The translations under genes and the position numbers were made by a program. The notes below the pieces were generated by a model. It did not search any database, was not told the DNA's origin, and saw only the letters and a program-made list of their open reading frames with translations. A DNA stretch of 64,000 bases from the NCBI GenBank assembly GCA_943846595.1, contig OX044355.1, positions 2,099,501 through 2,163,500 of the forward strand. Reading direction: 5' to 3'. Position 1 is the stretch's first letter. Every line of letters begins with the position of its first letter. The stretch is from an uncultured Polaribacter sp. Lineage in GTDB: Bacteria; Bacteroidota; Bacteroidia; Flavobacteriales; Flavobacteriaceae. Shown here one piece after another: positions 17,444 to 26,522 of this stretch.

Positions 17444-18769
17444 TTATCCCTTATATTTTATCCATTTGTACAAATCTTTGTAAGTTGGTTTTTTACCATA
17501 CATTAAGATTCCAACCCTATAAATCTTCGCTGATAACCAAACCATAAAGACAAAGGTAATAATTAATAATGCCATCGAAATGACAAGTTCATACCAAGAA
17601 ACTCCATAGGGTATTCTCATTAACATAACGATTGGGCTGGTAAACGGGATGATCGAACAAATAGTTGCAATGGGTCCGTGTGGATCATTCATTACCGTTG
17701 CAAAACCTACATAGAGCCCTAGGATTAAGGGTGCTATTATTGGCAACATAAACTGTTGTGTATCTGTTTCATTATCTACCGCTGCACCCACAGCTGCAAA
17801 TAGGGAACTGTATAAAAAGAAACCTCCTAAGAAGTAAAAAATGAATAGCACAAATAATTTTAAAATAGGTAGTCTCGAAATTTCTTGTAAAATTAACTGT
17901 AATTTATCTGGATTTACAGCTTCTTTTGCTGCATTCAATTGGTCCTCTGGGATTTTAGATGCTTGCATTTCTAGCATATCTATGCCAAAAACGGCAGATA
18001 CGATGATGCTTATTACAAACAAAAGTATTCCCCAAATAAAGAATTGCAAGAGTCCTGCAGAGGCATTTCCAATAATTTTACCTAGCATTAATTGAAAGGG
18101 TTTTACAGACGAAACAATGATTTCTACAATTCTGCTTGTTTTTTCTTCAATAACGCTTCGCATAACAGAAGTTCCATAAATCATTACAAACATCATTAAT
18201 AAATATCCAGCGATTGCTCCTACTGCTATTTTTAAACCATTGATTAGTTTGGAAGATTCTTCTCCAGAAAAATTAAACATTTTAATATCCGAAGCGATTT
18301 CTGATGCTTTTATTTGCATTAAATCAATTTCAAAATGGATGAGTTTTAAATTTCTTAGATGGGTTTCTACCCGAGCCTCTAATCCGTTCATCAGCGACAT
18401 TCCCGGGGAATCTATCGAATAAAACGCTATGGATTTGGCCAACAATTCTAAACTGTCTTTTTTAGGAATATAAAGTACGCCATCAAAATCCCCATTTTCT
18501 ACTTTTTTCTTTGTTTCCGTTAATCCAAGTGCTGTATAATCTTGGTATTTTACGGTTTTAGAATCTTTAAAAATTTCCTTTGTAAATAACCCCGAAGCAT
18601 CTACGTAAACGATTTCTTTTACTTTTTCGTCGTTCTTTTTCATTAGAAAAACCACCAAAGCACCCATTACCACAATTAAAATAGGACTTAAAAAAGTCAT
18701 TATTAAAAAGGATTTGTTCCTAACTTTCGCAATAAACTCTCTGTGAATAATTAATTTTAACTTGCTCAT
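17444..18769 (-). CDS. ABC transporter permease, NatB/YhaP type
   Basis: The 441-residue protein begins with a short cytoplasmic part and one helix (SFLIMTFLSPILIVVMGALVVFLM), has a large external domain of about 150 residues, and ends with five or six hydrophobic helices with the typical TSVMRSVIEEKTSRIVEIIVSS motif between them. This is the ABC-2 family of export permeases with a NatB-like layout. It sits one base from the stop of the ATP-binding gene and forms the exporter with it. The substrate is unknown (sodium, peptides or drugs are known in relatives). Confidence 0.9.
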   Translation of the reverse strand: MSKLKLIIHREFIAKVRNKSFLIMTFLSPILIVVMGALVVFLMKKNDEKVKEIVYVDASGLFTKEIFKDSKTVKYQDYTALGLTETKKKVENGDFDGVLYIPKKDSLELLAKSIAFYSIDSPGMSLMNGLEARVETHLRNLKLIHFEIDLMQIKASEIASDIKMFNFSGEESSKLINGLKIAVGAIAGYLLMMFVMIYGTSVMRSVIEEKTSRIVEIIVSSVKPFQLMLGKIIGNASAGLLQFFIWGILLFVISIIVSAVFGIDMLEMQASKIPEDQLNAAKEAVNPDKLQLILQEISRLPILKLFVLFIFYFLGGFFLYSSLFAAVGAAVDNETDTQQFMLPIIAPLILGLYVGFATVMNDPHGPIATICSIIPFTSPIVMLMRIPYGVSWYELVISMALLIITFVFMVWLSAKIYRVGILMYGKKPTYKDLYKWIKYKG

Positions 18770-18770
18770 C

Positions 18771-19700
18771 TTAACTATTTTTATTTACAGCCTGCATAAA
18801 TATTTCATTCACGTCAGGAACTAATTCTACAAAATGTTGTACATGCCCTTGTGAGGTTAAAAAGGATAATAAATCATTTGGATTTTCTCCTTTTTTTAAA
18901 GTTACGTTTAATTTCAACCCCGCATTTATGATTCTAAAATCTGCGGGAGAAACTGCATACAATTGTTTTAATTTTGCTTCTACTTCATTTGGATTTGTAG
19001 TTGCTAACCCTACTTGAAATGTATTGGTGCGAAAAGCACGTTTTATGTCATCTAGTTTCCCTTCTAAGATTTTATTAGATTGATCTATTAAAGCAATATA
19101 ATCACACATTTCTTCTACCGATTCCATTCGATGTGTAGAAAAAATAATGGTAGTACCTTCAGCTCTCAATTGCAAAATTTCTTTTGCAATTAACTGAGCG
19201 TTTATAGGATCAAAACCCGAGAAAGGTTCATCAAAAATCAACAACTTTGGTTTGTGCATTACCGTCACAATAAATTGGACTTTTTGCGCCATTCCTTTAG
19301 AAAGTTCTTCTATTTTCTTATTCCACCAAGCAGAAATATCAAATTTATCAAACCAATACTTCAATCGTTTCTTTGCTTCCGATTTGCTCAACCCCTTCAA
19401 TTGTGCTAAATACAACGCTTGCTCTCCTACCTTCATGCTTTTATACAAACCGCGTTCTTCTGGCATATACCCTATGTGTTCCACATCATTTGGAGCTAAC
19501 AATTTACCATCAAAATAAACTTCACCTGTATCTTGCATCGTGATCTGATTGATAATTCTTATCAAAGAAGTTTTTCCAGCTCCGTTTGGACCCAACAAAC
19601 CAAAGACACTTCCTCTAGGTATGGTCAGTGAAACGTTATTTAATGCCGTAAAATCTCCATAGGTTTTTACTACATTTTTAATTTCTAACAAGTTATTCAT
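18771..19700 (-). CDS. ABC transporter ATP-binding protein, NatA type
   Basis: The 309-residue protein has a complete nucleotide-binding domain: Walker A GLLGPNGAGKTSL, a Q-loop near VEHIGYMPEERGLYKSM, a signature region ELSKGMAQKVQ, Walker B LLIFDEPFSGFDP and the H-loop FSTHRM, followed by a C-terminal extension of about 80 residues. The signature reads LSKGM in place of LSGGQ, as in other NatA/YhaQ-like proteins. It is the first gene of the leftward unit. Confidence 0.93.
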   Translation of the reverse strand: MNNLLEIKNVVKTYGDFTALNNVSLTIPRGSVFGLLGPNGAGKTSLIRIINQITMQDTGEVYFDGKLLAPNDVEHIGYMPEERGLYKSMKVGEQALYLAQLKGLSKSEAKKRLKYWFDKFDISAWWNKKIEELSKGMAQKVQFIVTVMHKPKLLIFDEPFSGFDPINAQLIAKEILQLRAEGTTIIFSTHRMESVEEMCDYIALIDQSNKILEGKLDDIKRAFRTNTFQVGLATTNPNEVEAKLKQLYAVSPADFRIINAGLKLNVTLKKGENPNDLLSFLTSQGHVQHFVELVPDVNEIFMQAVNKNS

Positions 19701-19739
19701 TGTTTTTTCATTTGATTTTTCAGAAACATACTATCCATA

Positions 19740-19747
19740 CAAAACTA
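19740..19747 (-). promoter_or_regulatory. -7 box (TAGTTTTG) for the ABC exporter operon
   Basis: CAAAACTA on the plus strand reads TAGTTTTG on the minus strand. It lies 39 bases before the ATP-binding protein start. The twin palindromes at 19809-19854 are 62 bases or more upstream of it, so the MarR protein might influence both directions. Confidence 0.4.
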
Positions 19748-19808
19748 CATTTTTTACACTGAATAAGACACATAACTACTCCTATTGTTACACGTTATAA
19801 AAATATAA

Positions 19809-19854
19809 TTACTATGCATGCATAACTTTTTTACAATTTACTATGCATGCATAA
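19809..19854. promoter_or_regulatory. Twin palindromic operators before the MarR gene
   Basis: The 17-base sequence TTACTATGCATGCATAA occurs at 19809-19825 and again at 19838-19854, each holding the 12-base perfect palindrome TATGCATGCATA, 29 bases apart. The second copy abuts the -7 box at 19855. This is a good candidate binding site for the MarR protein encoded just downstream, giving autoregulation and possibly control of the fad genes. Confidence 0.75.
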
Positions 19855-19862
19855 TAAATTTG
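19855..19862 (+). promoter_or_regulatory. -7 box TAAATTTG of the MarR-fad unit
   Basis: It matches TAnnTTTG exactly and directly follows the second palindrome. Transcription would start near 19869, leaving a leader of about ten bases. A second match, TATCTTTG at 19865-19872, would give a leaderless message. Confidence 0.55.
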
Positions 19863-19877
19863 TATATCTTTGAGCCA

Positions 19878-20336
19878 ATGAAGAAACAGAAGTCGATAGA
19901 TCATGAATTAAGAGCCACTTGGCAAGCAGTTGCTAAGATGTACAATGAGCAAGCCGTTAAACATGAAAGTACCATGGCTACAGCATTTGTTCTTTTAAAC
20001 ATAGATGCTGAAAAAGGAACCCCATCTACAGCATTGGGTCCACTAATGGGAATGGAGCCAACGAGCCTTTCGCGTATATTAAAGAACATGGAAGACAAAG
20101 GAGCCATTTCTCGAGAAAAAAATCCAGATGACGGTAGAAGTGTTATTATAAAATTGACGCCCTATGGAAAAGAAATGCGTTCGATTTCTAAAGGCCACGT
20201 GTACCAATTTAATAACAAAGTAAGAGAACACATAACGGAAGAAGAATTAGAAAGCTTCTTTAAAGTAACCTCTACAATAAATAAATTAATCGCTACTAAA
20301 AAGGTTTTTGAAGATCTTAATTTAAAAGCGATTTAA
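19878..20336 (+). CDS. MarR-family transcriptional regulator
   Basis: The 152-residue protein has a winged helix-turn-helix with STALGPLMGMEPTSLSRILKNMEDKGAISREKNPDDGRSVIIKLTPYG, the hallmark MarR recognition helix and wing, flanked by dimerisation helices. The frame is open from 19818, but that region contains the operators and promoter, so the ATG at 19878 is the true start. It lies 17 bases before the fadN-like gene, so it probably senses an acyl-CoA or fatty acid and represses the operon. The ligand is inferred. Confidence 0.93.
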   Translation: MKKQKSIDHELRATWQAVAKMYNEQAVKHESTMATAFVLLNIDAEKGTPSTALGPLMGMEPTSLSRILKNMEDKGAISREKNPDDGRSVIIKLTPYGKEMRSISKGHVYQFNNKVREHITEEELESFFKVTSTINKLIATKKVFEDLNLKAI

Positions 20337-20353
20337 AATCAAACTACAAACAA

Positions 20354-22759
20354 ATGACTAGAAGAATTAAAAAAGTAGCAATCATCGGTTCTGGAATTAT
20401 GGGAAGCGGCATTGCATGTCATTTTGCCAACATTGGCGTTGAAGTTCTCTTGTTGGACATTGTACCAAGAGAACTAAATGACAAAGAAAAAGCAAAAGGA
20501 CTCACATTAGAAAGTAAAGTTGTTCGTAATCGTTTAGTAAATGATGCTTTAGGAACATCTTTAAAGTCAAAACCCTCCCCTATTTACAATCAGAAATTTG
20601 CCAGTAGAATAACAACTGGAAACATTGATGATGATATACATTTAATTAAGCATGTTGATTGGGTAATGGAAGTTGTTGTAGAGCGATTGGATATCAAAAA
20701 AGTGGTTTTCGAGAAAATTGAAAATCACAGAACACCAGGAACATTGATTACTTCAAATACTTCTGGAATTCCAATTAAATTCATGAATGAAGGACGTAGT
20801 GTTGACTTTCAAAAACACTTTGCAGTAACTCACTTTTTCAATCCTCCACGATATTTAAAATTATTTGAAGTAGTTCCAGGGCCGAATTGTGATCAGGAAG
20901 TAACAGATTTCTTAATGATGTATGGTGACAAATTCTTAGGGAAAACTTCGGTTTTAGCGAAAGACACTCCTGCCTTTATCGGAAACAGAATTGGAATCTT
21001 TAGCATTATGAATTTATTTCATATTGTAAAAGAAATGGACTTAACGATTGAAGAAGTAGACAAATTAACGGGACCTGTTATTGGTCGTCCAAAATCAGCA
21101 ACTTTCAGAACCATTGATGTAGTAGGATTAGACACCCTAGTACATACTGCAAATGGTGTAAAAGACAACTGTCCTGAAGACGAAATGAGAGCTCAGTTTG
21201 AAATCCCTGCATTTGTAAACCAAATGATGGAGAACAAATGGTTAGGAAGCAAAACAAAGCAGGGATTCTATAAAAGAGTTGTAAATGCAGACGGTAAAAA
21301 AGAAATCTTATCACTGGACTTGAATACCTTAGAATACCGTTCTAAGAAACGCGCTTCTTTTGCAACATTAGAATTAACGAAAACAATAGATAATGTAGGT
21401 GATCGTTTTAAAGTATTGGTCAAAGGAAAAGACAAGGCAGGAGAGTTTTATAGAAAATGCTTGTCTGCCCTATTTGCATATGTACAAAACAGAGTGCCCG
21501 AAATTTCGGATGAAATATATCGAATAGATGACGGTTTAAGAGCTGGATTTGGTTGGGAACACGGTCCATTTCAAATTTGGAATGAAATCGGTGTTGCTGC
21601 TGGAGTTGAACTCATGAAAGCAACAGGAAAAGAACCTGCTGCATGGGTTACCGAAATGTTAGAAAAAGGAGAAACTTCATTTTACACTGTAAAAGAGGGT
21701 GCAACTTATTATTATGACATTCCTGCAAAAGCACAGGTAAAAAAACCAGGACAAGATTCCTTTATCATTTTAGACAATATTAGAAAATCGACTGAAGTCT
21801 TCAAAAACTCAGGGGTTTCTCTACAAGACATTGGAGATGGAATTTTAAACTTAGAATTCCGTTCTAAAATGAATACAATTGGTGGTGATGTTTTAACAGG
21901 ATTGAACAAAGCGATTGATATTGCTGAAAAAGACTTTCAAGGATTGGTTGTTGGAAATCAAGCACCCAACTTTTCTGTAGGTGCCAATATCGGAATGATC
22001 TTTATGATGGCTGCAGAACAAGAATATGATGAGCTAAACATGGCCATTAAATATTTCCAAGATTCTATGATGCGTATGCGTTATTCATCGATCCCAACAA
22101 TTTCTGCTCCTCATGGAATGGCTTTAGGGGGCGGTTGTGAAATTTCACTACATGCAGACAAGGTAGTTGCAGCAGCAGAAACCTACATGGGATTAGTTGA
22201 ATTTGGAGTAGGTGTTATTCCAGGAGGTGGTGGCTCTAAAGAAATGGCTTTGAGAGCCTCTGATGCCTTCCAAAAAGGAGATGTAGAACTCAATCTTTTA
22301 CAAGAAAACTTCTTAACCATTGGAATGGCAAAAGTATCTACTTCAGCCTATGAAGCCTTCGACTTAGGATTACTTCAAAAAGGAAAAGACATTGTCGTTG
22401 TCAATAAAGAAAGACAAATTGCAACGGCAAAAGCACACGCAAAATTAATGGCAGAAAGCGGATATACACAACCAGTGACTCGGAAGGATGTAAAAGTGTT
22501 AGGAAAACAAGCCTTAGGAATGTTCTTAGTAGGAACCGACTCCATGGAACACTCCAAGTACATTTCTGCCCACGATCAAAAAATAGCAAACAAGTTAGCA
22601 AATGTAATGGCAGGTGGTGATTTATCAGAGCCTACATTGGTAAGCGAACAATACCTGTTAGATCTTGAAAGAGAAGCCTTTTTATCGCTTTGTACCGAAA
22701 GAAAGACCTTAGAACGTATCCAACACATGTTAAAAACTGGGAAACCATTAAGAAACTAA
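20354..22759 (+). CDS. fadN: 3-hydroxyacyl-CoA dehydrogenase/enoyl-CoA hydratase, FadN-like
   Basis: The 801-residue protein starts with a 3-hydroxyacyl-CoA dehydrogenase domain (NAD loop VAIIGSGIMGSGIACHFA; catalytic region HFFNPPRYLKLFEVVP) and ends with an enoyl-CoA hydratase/crotonase domain (GMALGGGCEISLHADKV and GLVEFGVGVIPGGGGSKE with the two acidic catalytic positions). This order is the reverse of E. coli FadB and matches B. subtilis FadN. It performs the hydration and NAD-dependent oxidation steps of beta-oxidation. Spacing of 4 bases to the thiolase gene shows an operon. Confidence 0.93.
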   Translation: MTRRIKKVAIIGSGIMGSGIACHFANIGVEVLLLDIVPRELNDKEKAKGLTLESKVVRNRLVNDALGTSLKSKPSPIYNQKFASRITTGNIDDDIHLIKHVDWVMEVVVERLDIKKVVFEKIENHRTPGTLITSNTSGIPIKFMNEGRSVDFQKHFAVTHFFNPPRYLKLFEVVPGPNCDQEVTDFLMMYGDKFLGKTSVLAKDTPAFIGNRIGIFSIMNLFHIVKEMDLTIEEVDKLTGPVIGRPKSATFRTIDVVGLDTLVHTANGVKDNCPEDEMRAQFEIPAFVNQMMENKWLGSKTKQGFYKRVVNADGKKEILSLDLNTLEYRSKKRASFATLELTKTIDNVGDRFKVLVKGKDKAGEFYRKCLSALFAYVQNRVPEISDEIYRIDDGLRAGFGWEHGPFQIWNEIGVAAGVELMKATGKEPAAWVTEMLEKGETSFYTVKEGATYYYDIPAKAQVKKPGQDSFIILDNIRKSTEVFKNSGVSLQDIGDGILNLEFRSKMNTIGGDVLTGLNKAIDIAEKDFQGLVVGNQAPNFSVGANIGMIFMMAAEQEYDELNMAIKYFQDSMMRMRYSSIPTISAPHGMALGGGCEISLHADKVVAAAETYMGLVEFGVGVIPGGGGSKEMALRASDAFQKGDVELNLLQENFLTIGMAKVSTSAYEAFDLGLLQKGKDIVVVNKERQIATAKAHAKLMAESGYTQPVTRKDVKVLGKQALGMFLVGTDSMEHSKYISAHDQKIANKLANVMAGGDLSEPTLVSEQYLLDLEREAFLSLCTERKTLERIQHMLKTGKPLRN

Positions 22760-22763
22760 AATT

Positions 22764-23954
22764 ATGAAAACAGCATATATAGTAAAAGCATATAGAACGG
22801 CAGTTGGTAAAGCCCCAAAAGGTGTTTTCCGATTTAAACGTGCAGATGAATTGGGCGCAGAAACCATTCAACATATGATGAAAGAATTGCCAAATTTAGA
22901 CGTAAAACGTATTGACGACGTTATTGTTGGTAATGCAATGCCAGAAGGTGCACAAGGGTTAAACATGGCACGTTTTATTTCATTAATCGGATTGGATTCT
23001 GTGGATGTCCCGGGAGTTACCGTAAATCGTTTTTGTTCCTCAGGGATTGAAACCATTGGAATGGCTGCAGCAAAAATTCAAGCAGGAATGGCAGATTGTA
23101 TCATTGCTGGTGGAGCAGAAAGTATGAGCTCGGTACCTATGACTGGATTTAAACCAGAATTGAACTACAACACCATTTATGCAGGTCACGCAGATTATTA
23201 TTGGGGGATGGGAAACACAGCAGAAGCAGTTGCCAACCAATTCAAAGTATCTCGAGAAGATCAAGATGAATTTGCTTTTAACTCACACATGAAAGCTTTA
23301 AAAGCACAAGCAGAAAATCGTTTTCAGGAGCAAATTGCACCCATCGAAGTTGAAGAAACCTACTTGGATGACAATGGTAAAAAAGCAACCCGAAAATATA
23401 CCGTAACCAAAGATGAAGGCCCTAGAAAAGGAACTTCTACCGCCGTTTTAAACAAATTGCGCCCAGTATTTGCAGCAGGAGGTAGTGTTACCGCAGGAAA
23501 TTCATCACAAATGAGTGACGGTGCGGCTTTTGTAATGGTCATGAGTGAAGAAATGGTGAAGGAATTGAACATTGAACCAATAGCTAGAATGGTCAACTAT
23601 GCTGCGGCAGGTGTGGAACCAAGAATTATGGGAATTGGACCAGTCGCTGCAATTCCAAAGGTTTTAAGACAAGCTGGATTGCAACAAAATGACATCGATT
23701 TAATTGAATTGAATGAAGCATTTGCATCTCAATCATTGGCAGTAATACGTGAATTGAATCTAAACCAAGACATCGTAAACGTAAATGGAGGTGCCATTGC
23801 ACTAGGGCATCCATTAGGCTGTACTGGGGCAAAATTATCCGTACAATTATTTGATGAAATGCGCAAAAGAGACATGAAAGGAAAATATGGAATGGTCACC
23901 ATGTGTGTTGGAACTGGACAAGGTGCAGCAGGTGTATTTGAATTCTTAAATTAA
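22764..23954 (+). CDS. fadA: Acetyl-CoA C-acyltransferase (3-ketoacyl-CoA thiolase)
   Basis: The 396-residue thiolase has the nucleophilic cysteine in [16 protein letters not shown], the NEAFA motif ([13 protein letters not shown]), and the C-terminal [10 protein letters not shown] and [13 protein letters not shown] motifs with the histidine and second cysteine. It cleaves 3-ketoacyl-CoA, the last step of beta-oxidation. It stands between the fadN-like and acyl-CoA dehydrogenase genes, as in the fadNAE operon of Bacillus. Confidence 0.95.
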   Translation: MKTAYIVKAYRTAVGKAPKGVFRFKRADELGAETIQHMMKELPNLDVKRIDDVIVGNAMPEGAQGLNMARFISLIGLDSVDVPGVTVNRFCSSGIETIGMAAAKIQAGMADCIIAGGAESMSSVPMTGFKPELNYNTIYAGHADYYWGMGNTAEAVANQFKVSREDQDEFAFNSHMKALKAQAENRFQEQIAPIEVEETYLDDNGKKATRKYTVTKDEGPRKGTSTAVLNKLRPVFAAGGSVTAGNSSQMSDGAAFVMVMSEEMVKELNIEPIARMVNYAAAGVEPRIMGIGPVAAIPKVLRQAGLQQNDIDLIELNEAFASQSLAVIRELNLNQDIVNVNGGAIALGHPLGCTGAKLSVQLFDEMRKRDMKGKYGMVTMCVGTGQGAAGVFEFLN

Positions 23955-23980
23955 TAAATAAAGATTTAAAAAAAAATAAA

Positions 23981-25777
23981 ATGGCAGAATTATTAAGAGG
24001 TGGTCAGTTTCTTGTAAAAGAAACAAAATGTGAAGATGTATTTACTCCAGAAGACTTTTCTGAAGAGCAACTAATGATGAAGGAGGCCGTTAAAGAATTT
24101 AACGAAAGAGAGATTATTGCTCATAAAGATCGTTTTGAGGCTAAAGACTACAAGCTTACTGAAGAAGTAATGAAAAAGGCTGGGGAACTTGGTTTCTTAG
24201 GGGTCGCTGTTCCAGAAGCCTATGGAGGAATGGGTATGGGCTTTGTATCTACAATGCTTACTTGTGAATACATTTCTAGCGGGAATGGATCTTTAAGTAC
24301 TGCTTTTGGTGCACATACAGGTATTGGTACCATGCCAATTACTTTATATGGTACCGAAGCGCAAAAACAAAAATATGTAACAAAATTGGCAACCGGTGAG
24401 TGGATGGGTGCGTATTGTTTGACAGAACCCGGAGCTGGATCAGATGCAAACTCTGGTAAAACAACTGCTGAACTTTCAGTAGATGGAAAATCCTACAAAA
24501 TAAACGGTCAGAAAATGTGGATTTCCAATGCCGGATTCTGCAATATGATGATTGTTTTTGCCCGTATTGAAGAAGATAAAAACATCACCGGTTTTATTGT
24601 TGAATATGATCCTGCCAATCCAAATGGAATTACTCTAGGAGAAGAAGAGCGCAAATTAGGAATTCGAGCAAGCTCTACCCGACAAGTGTTCTTTAGTGAT
24701 ACCCTAGTCCCAGCAGAAAATATGTTATCTGTGCGTGGAGGTGGATTTAAAATCGCTGTGAATGCATTGAATGTTGGTCGTATTAAATTGGCAGCAGCCT
24801 GTATTGATTCTCAAAGAAGAGTTACAGAAACCGCTTTACAATATGCCACTGAACGAAGACAATTTAAAACACCCATTGCAGATTTTGGCGCTATCAAAGC
24901 AAAATTAGCAGAGATGGCAACAAACACCTATGCGGGGGAAGCTGCAAGTTATAGAGCAGCAAAAAATATCGAAGATCGTATTGCAATGCGTCTGGAAGGT
25001 GGAAATACACACCAAGAAGCAGAATTAAAAGGAGTTGAGGAATACGCTATAGAATGTTCTATTTTAAAAGTGACCGTTTCCGAAGATGTACAAGCATGTG
25101 CAGATGAAGGGATTCAAATTTTTGGTGGAATGGGATTCTCTGAAGAAGCTCCAATGGAAGCTGCCTGGAGAGATTCAAGAATTTCTCGTATTTACGAAGG
25201 AACCAATGAAATCAACAAAATGCTTTCTGTAGGAATGTTGATAAAAAAAGCGATGAAAGGACATGTAGACTTATTAGGGCCGGCGACAGCTGTTGCAGAT
25301 GAGTTAATGGGCATTCCTTCTTTTGACACACCAGATTACTCTGAATTGTTTGCGGAAGAAAAAGAAATGATTGGAAAATTAAAAAAGGTTTTCTTAATGG
25401 TTGCAGGTGCTGCTATCCAAAAATTTGGAACAGAATTAGACCAGCACCAACAATTATTGATGGCCGCTGCTAATATTTTAAATGAAATATACATGGCAGA
25501 ATCTACCCTACTGCGTGCAGAGAAAAATGCGAAACGCTTTGGTGAAGTGGCACAAGAGGGGCAAATTGCCATGGCAAAATTATATTTATATAATGCCGTA
25601 GAAATTGTAACACAAAATGGTAAGGAAGGAATTATCTCCTTTGCTGAAGGCGACGAACAACGCATGATGTTAATGGGATTAAAACGATTTACCAAATACA
25701 GCAATTATCCGAATGTAATTGCATTACGTAATGAAATTGCAGAGAAGTTAAAAGCAGCAAATAAATACTGCTTCTAA
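23981..25777 (+). CDS. fadE: Acyl-CoA dehydrogenase, long form (FadE-like)
   Basis: The 598-residue protein has the acyl-CoA dehydrogenase core (about 30-420), with AYCLTEPGAGSDANSGKT for FAD contact, KMWISNAGFCNMMIVFAR, and YEGTNEINKMLSVGML near the catalytic region, plus a C-terminal helical extension of about 170 residues. This length and extension are like B. subtilis FadE and VLCAD-type enzymes. The catalytic base is likely the glutamate in RIYEGTNE. It introduces the first double bond of beta-oxidation. A strong terminator follows, which ends the operon. Confidence 0.93.
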   Translation: MAELLRGGQFLVKETKCEDVFTPEDFSEEQLMMKEAVKEFNEREIIAHKDRFEAKDYKLTEEVMKKAGELGFLGVAVPEAYGGMGMGFVSTMLTCEYISSGNGSLSTAFGAHTGIGTMPITLYGTEAQKQKYVTKLATGEWMGAYCLTEPGAGSDANSGKTTAELSVDGKSYKINGQKMWISNAGFCNMMIVFARIEEDKNITGFIVEYDPANPNGITLGEEERKLGIRASSTRQVFFSDTLVPAENMLSVRGGGFKIAVNALNVGRIKLAAACIDSQRRVTETALQYATERRQFKTPIADFGAIKAKLAEMATNTYAGEAASYRAAKNIEDRIAMRLEGGNTHQEAELKGVEEYAIECSILKVTVSEDVQACADEGIQIFGGMGFSEEAPMEAAWRDSRISRIYEGTNEINKMLSVGMLIKKAMKGHVDLLGPATAVADELMGIPSFDTPDYSELFAEEKEMIGKLKKVFLMVAGAAIQKFGTELDQHQQLLMAAANILNEIYMAESTLLRAEKNAKRFGEVAQEGQIAMAKLYLYNAVEIVTQNGKEGIISFAEGDEQRMMLMGLKRFTKYSNYPNVIALRNEIAEKLKAANKYCF

Positions 25778-25820
25778 AATATCTAGCGAACCATTGGTCT
25801 ATGGTCCATTATTTGTATAG

Positions 25821-25852
25821 AAAGATCACCCTTAACGGGTGATCTTTTTTTT
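25821..25852 (+). terminator. Strong intrinsic terminator of the fad operon
   Basis: AAAGATCACCC (25821-25831) pairs perfectly with GGGTGATCTTT (25837-25847) around the five-base loop TTAAC, followed by further T residues. This is a textbook rho-independent terminator, 44 bases after the acyl-CoA dehydrogenase stop. Confidence 0.92.
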
Positions 25853-25904
25853 GTCGAAAAAAAAGTTGCAAATTATTAGTAATTAACTGCATCTTAAATT
25901 GATA

Positions 25905-25940
25905 TTTTGCTGTTTAATCAATTTAATATCAATACTTTTG
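25905..25940 (+). promoter_or_regulatory. Promoter of the J-domain/KTSC gene
   Basis: A -7 box TACTTTTG at 25933-25940 matches TAnnTTTG, and a TTTG at 25906-25909 lies 23 bases upstream as a possible -33 element. Transcription should start near 25947, which shows that the upstream in-frame codon at 25907 cannot be the start. Confidence 0.55.
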
Positions 25941-25963
25941 CAGGCAATTTGAAAACAGCACAC

Positions 25964-26410
25964 ATGAAGCGTATTAAAGAATACAAAAAACTTTTTAAAA
26001 TAGAAGCTCCAATAGATTTGAAAGAATTAAAAAAAGCCTACAGAGGATTGGTAAAAGAATGGCATCCTGACAAGTTTTTAGAAGAGGATCAAAAAGCCGA
26101 AGCTGAAATAAAAAGCACACAAATTATCGATGGGTATCACTTTTTAGTAAGCATTGCACCAGAAACAAAAGAAGCACATTTAGAAGCTTATAAAAAAACA
26201 ATTACAGAATTTCAAGTAGCTGACTGGCATCATAAAAGCATGCTTTTAGAAGTTACTTTTACCGATGGTAATTCTTATGAATACTTTGGTGTAAGTAAAA
26301 TTTTGTTTGGAAAATTTGTCAATGCAAAATCTATGAACAATTTTGGAAAAAGAAATATTTTCAATTCTTTTATCTATCGAAAATCAATGAAAGCTTCTGT
26401 TACAGCATAA
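25964..26410 (+). CDS. J-domain/KTSC-domain protein
   Basis: From the ATG at 25964 the protein has 148 residues. The N-terminal third looks like a J domain: YKKLFKIEAPIDLKELKKAYRGLVKEWHPDKF, including the HPD triad needed to stimulate Hsp70. The C-terminal third is a KTSC domain: SMLLEVTFTDGNSYEYFGVSKILFGKFVNAKSMNNFGKRNI. KTSC domains occur in phage and lysyl-tRNA-synthetase-linked proteins, with a suspected RNA or protein-binding role. No partner gene is adjacent. Both domain calls come from motif recognition. Confidence 0.8.
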   Translation: MKRIKEYKKLFKIEAPIDLKELKKAYRGLVKEWHPDKFLEEDQKAEAEIKSTQIIDGYHFLVSIAPETKEAHLEAYKKTITEFQVADWHHKSMLLEVTFTDGNSYEYFGVSKILFGKFVNAKSMNNFGKRNIFNSFIYRKSMKASVTA

Positions 26411-26460
26411 ATCATTGTTATTTCTTAAATTCTAAAAAAACAAAATACAACCATAAAATA

Positions 26461-26490
26461 AAGAGATTACTGAATCAGTAATCTCTTTTT
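26461..26490. terminator. Bidirectional terminator
   Basis: AAGAGATTACTGA (26461-26473) pairs with TCAGTAATCTCTT (26475-26487) as an almost perfect inverted repeat, with T-runs outside it on both strands. It lies between the convergent J/KTSC and S1/P1 nuclease genes. Confidence 0.9.
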
Positions 26491-26522
26491 TGTTTTATGT
26501 AACTTCTATTTTACATTGCTCC

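Noticed and set aside
19818-19877. Longer N-terminus for the MarR protein
   Set aside because: This stretch contains the twin palindromes and the promoter; the ATG at 19878 gives a normal MarR length.
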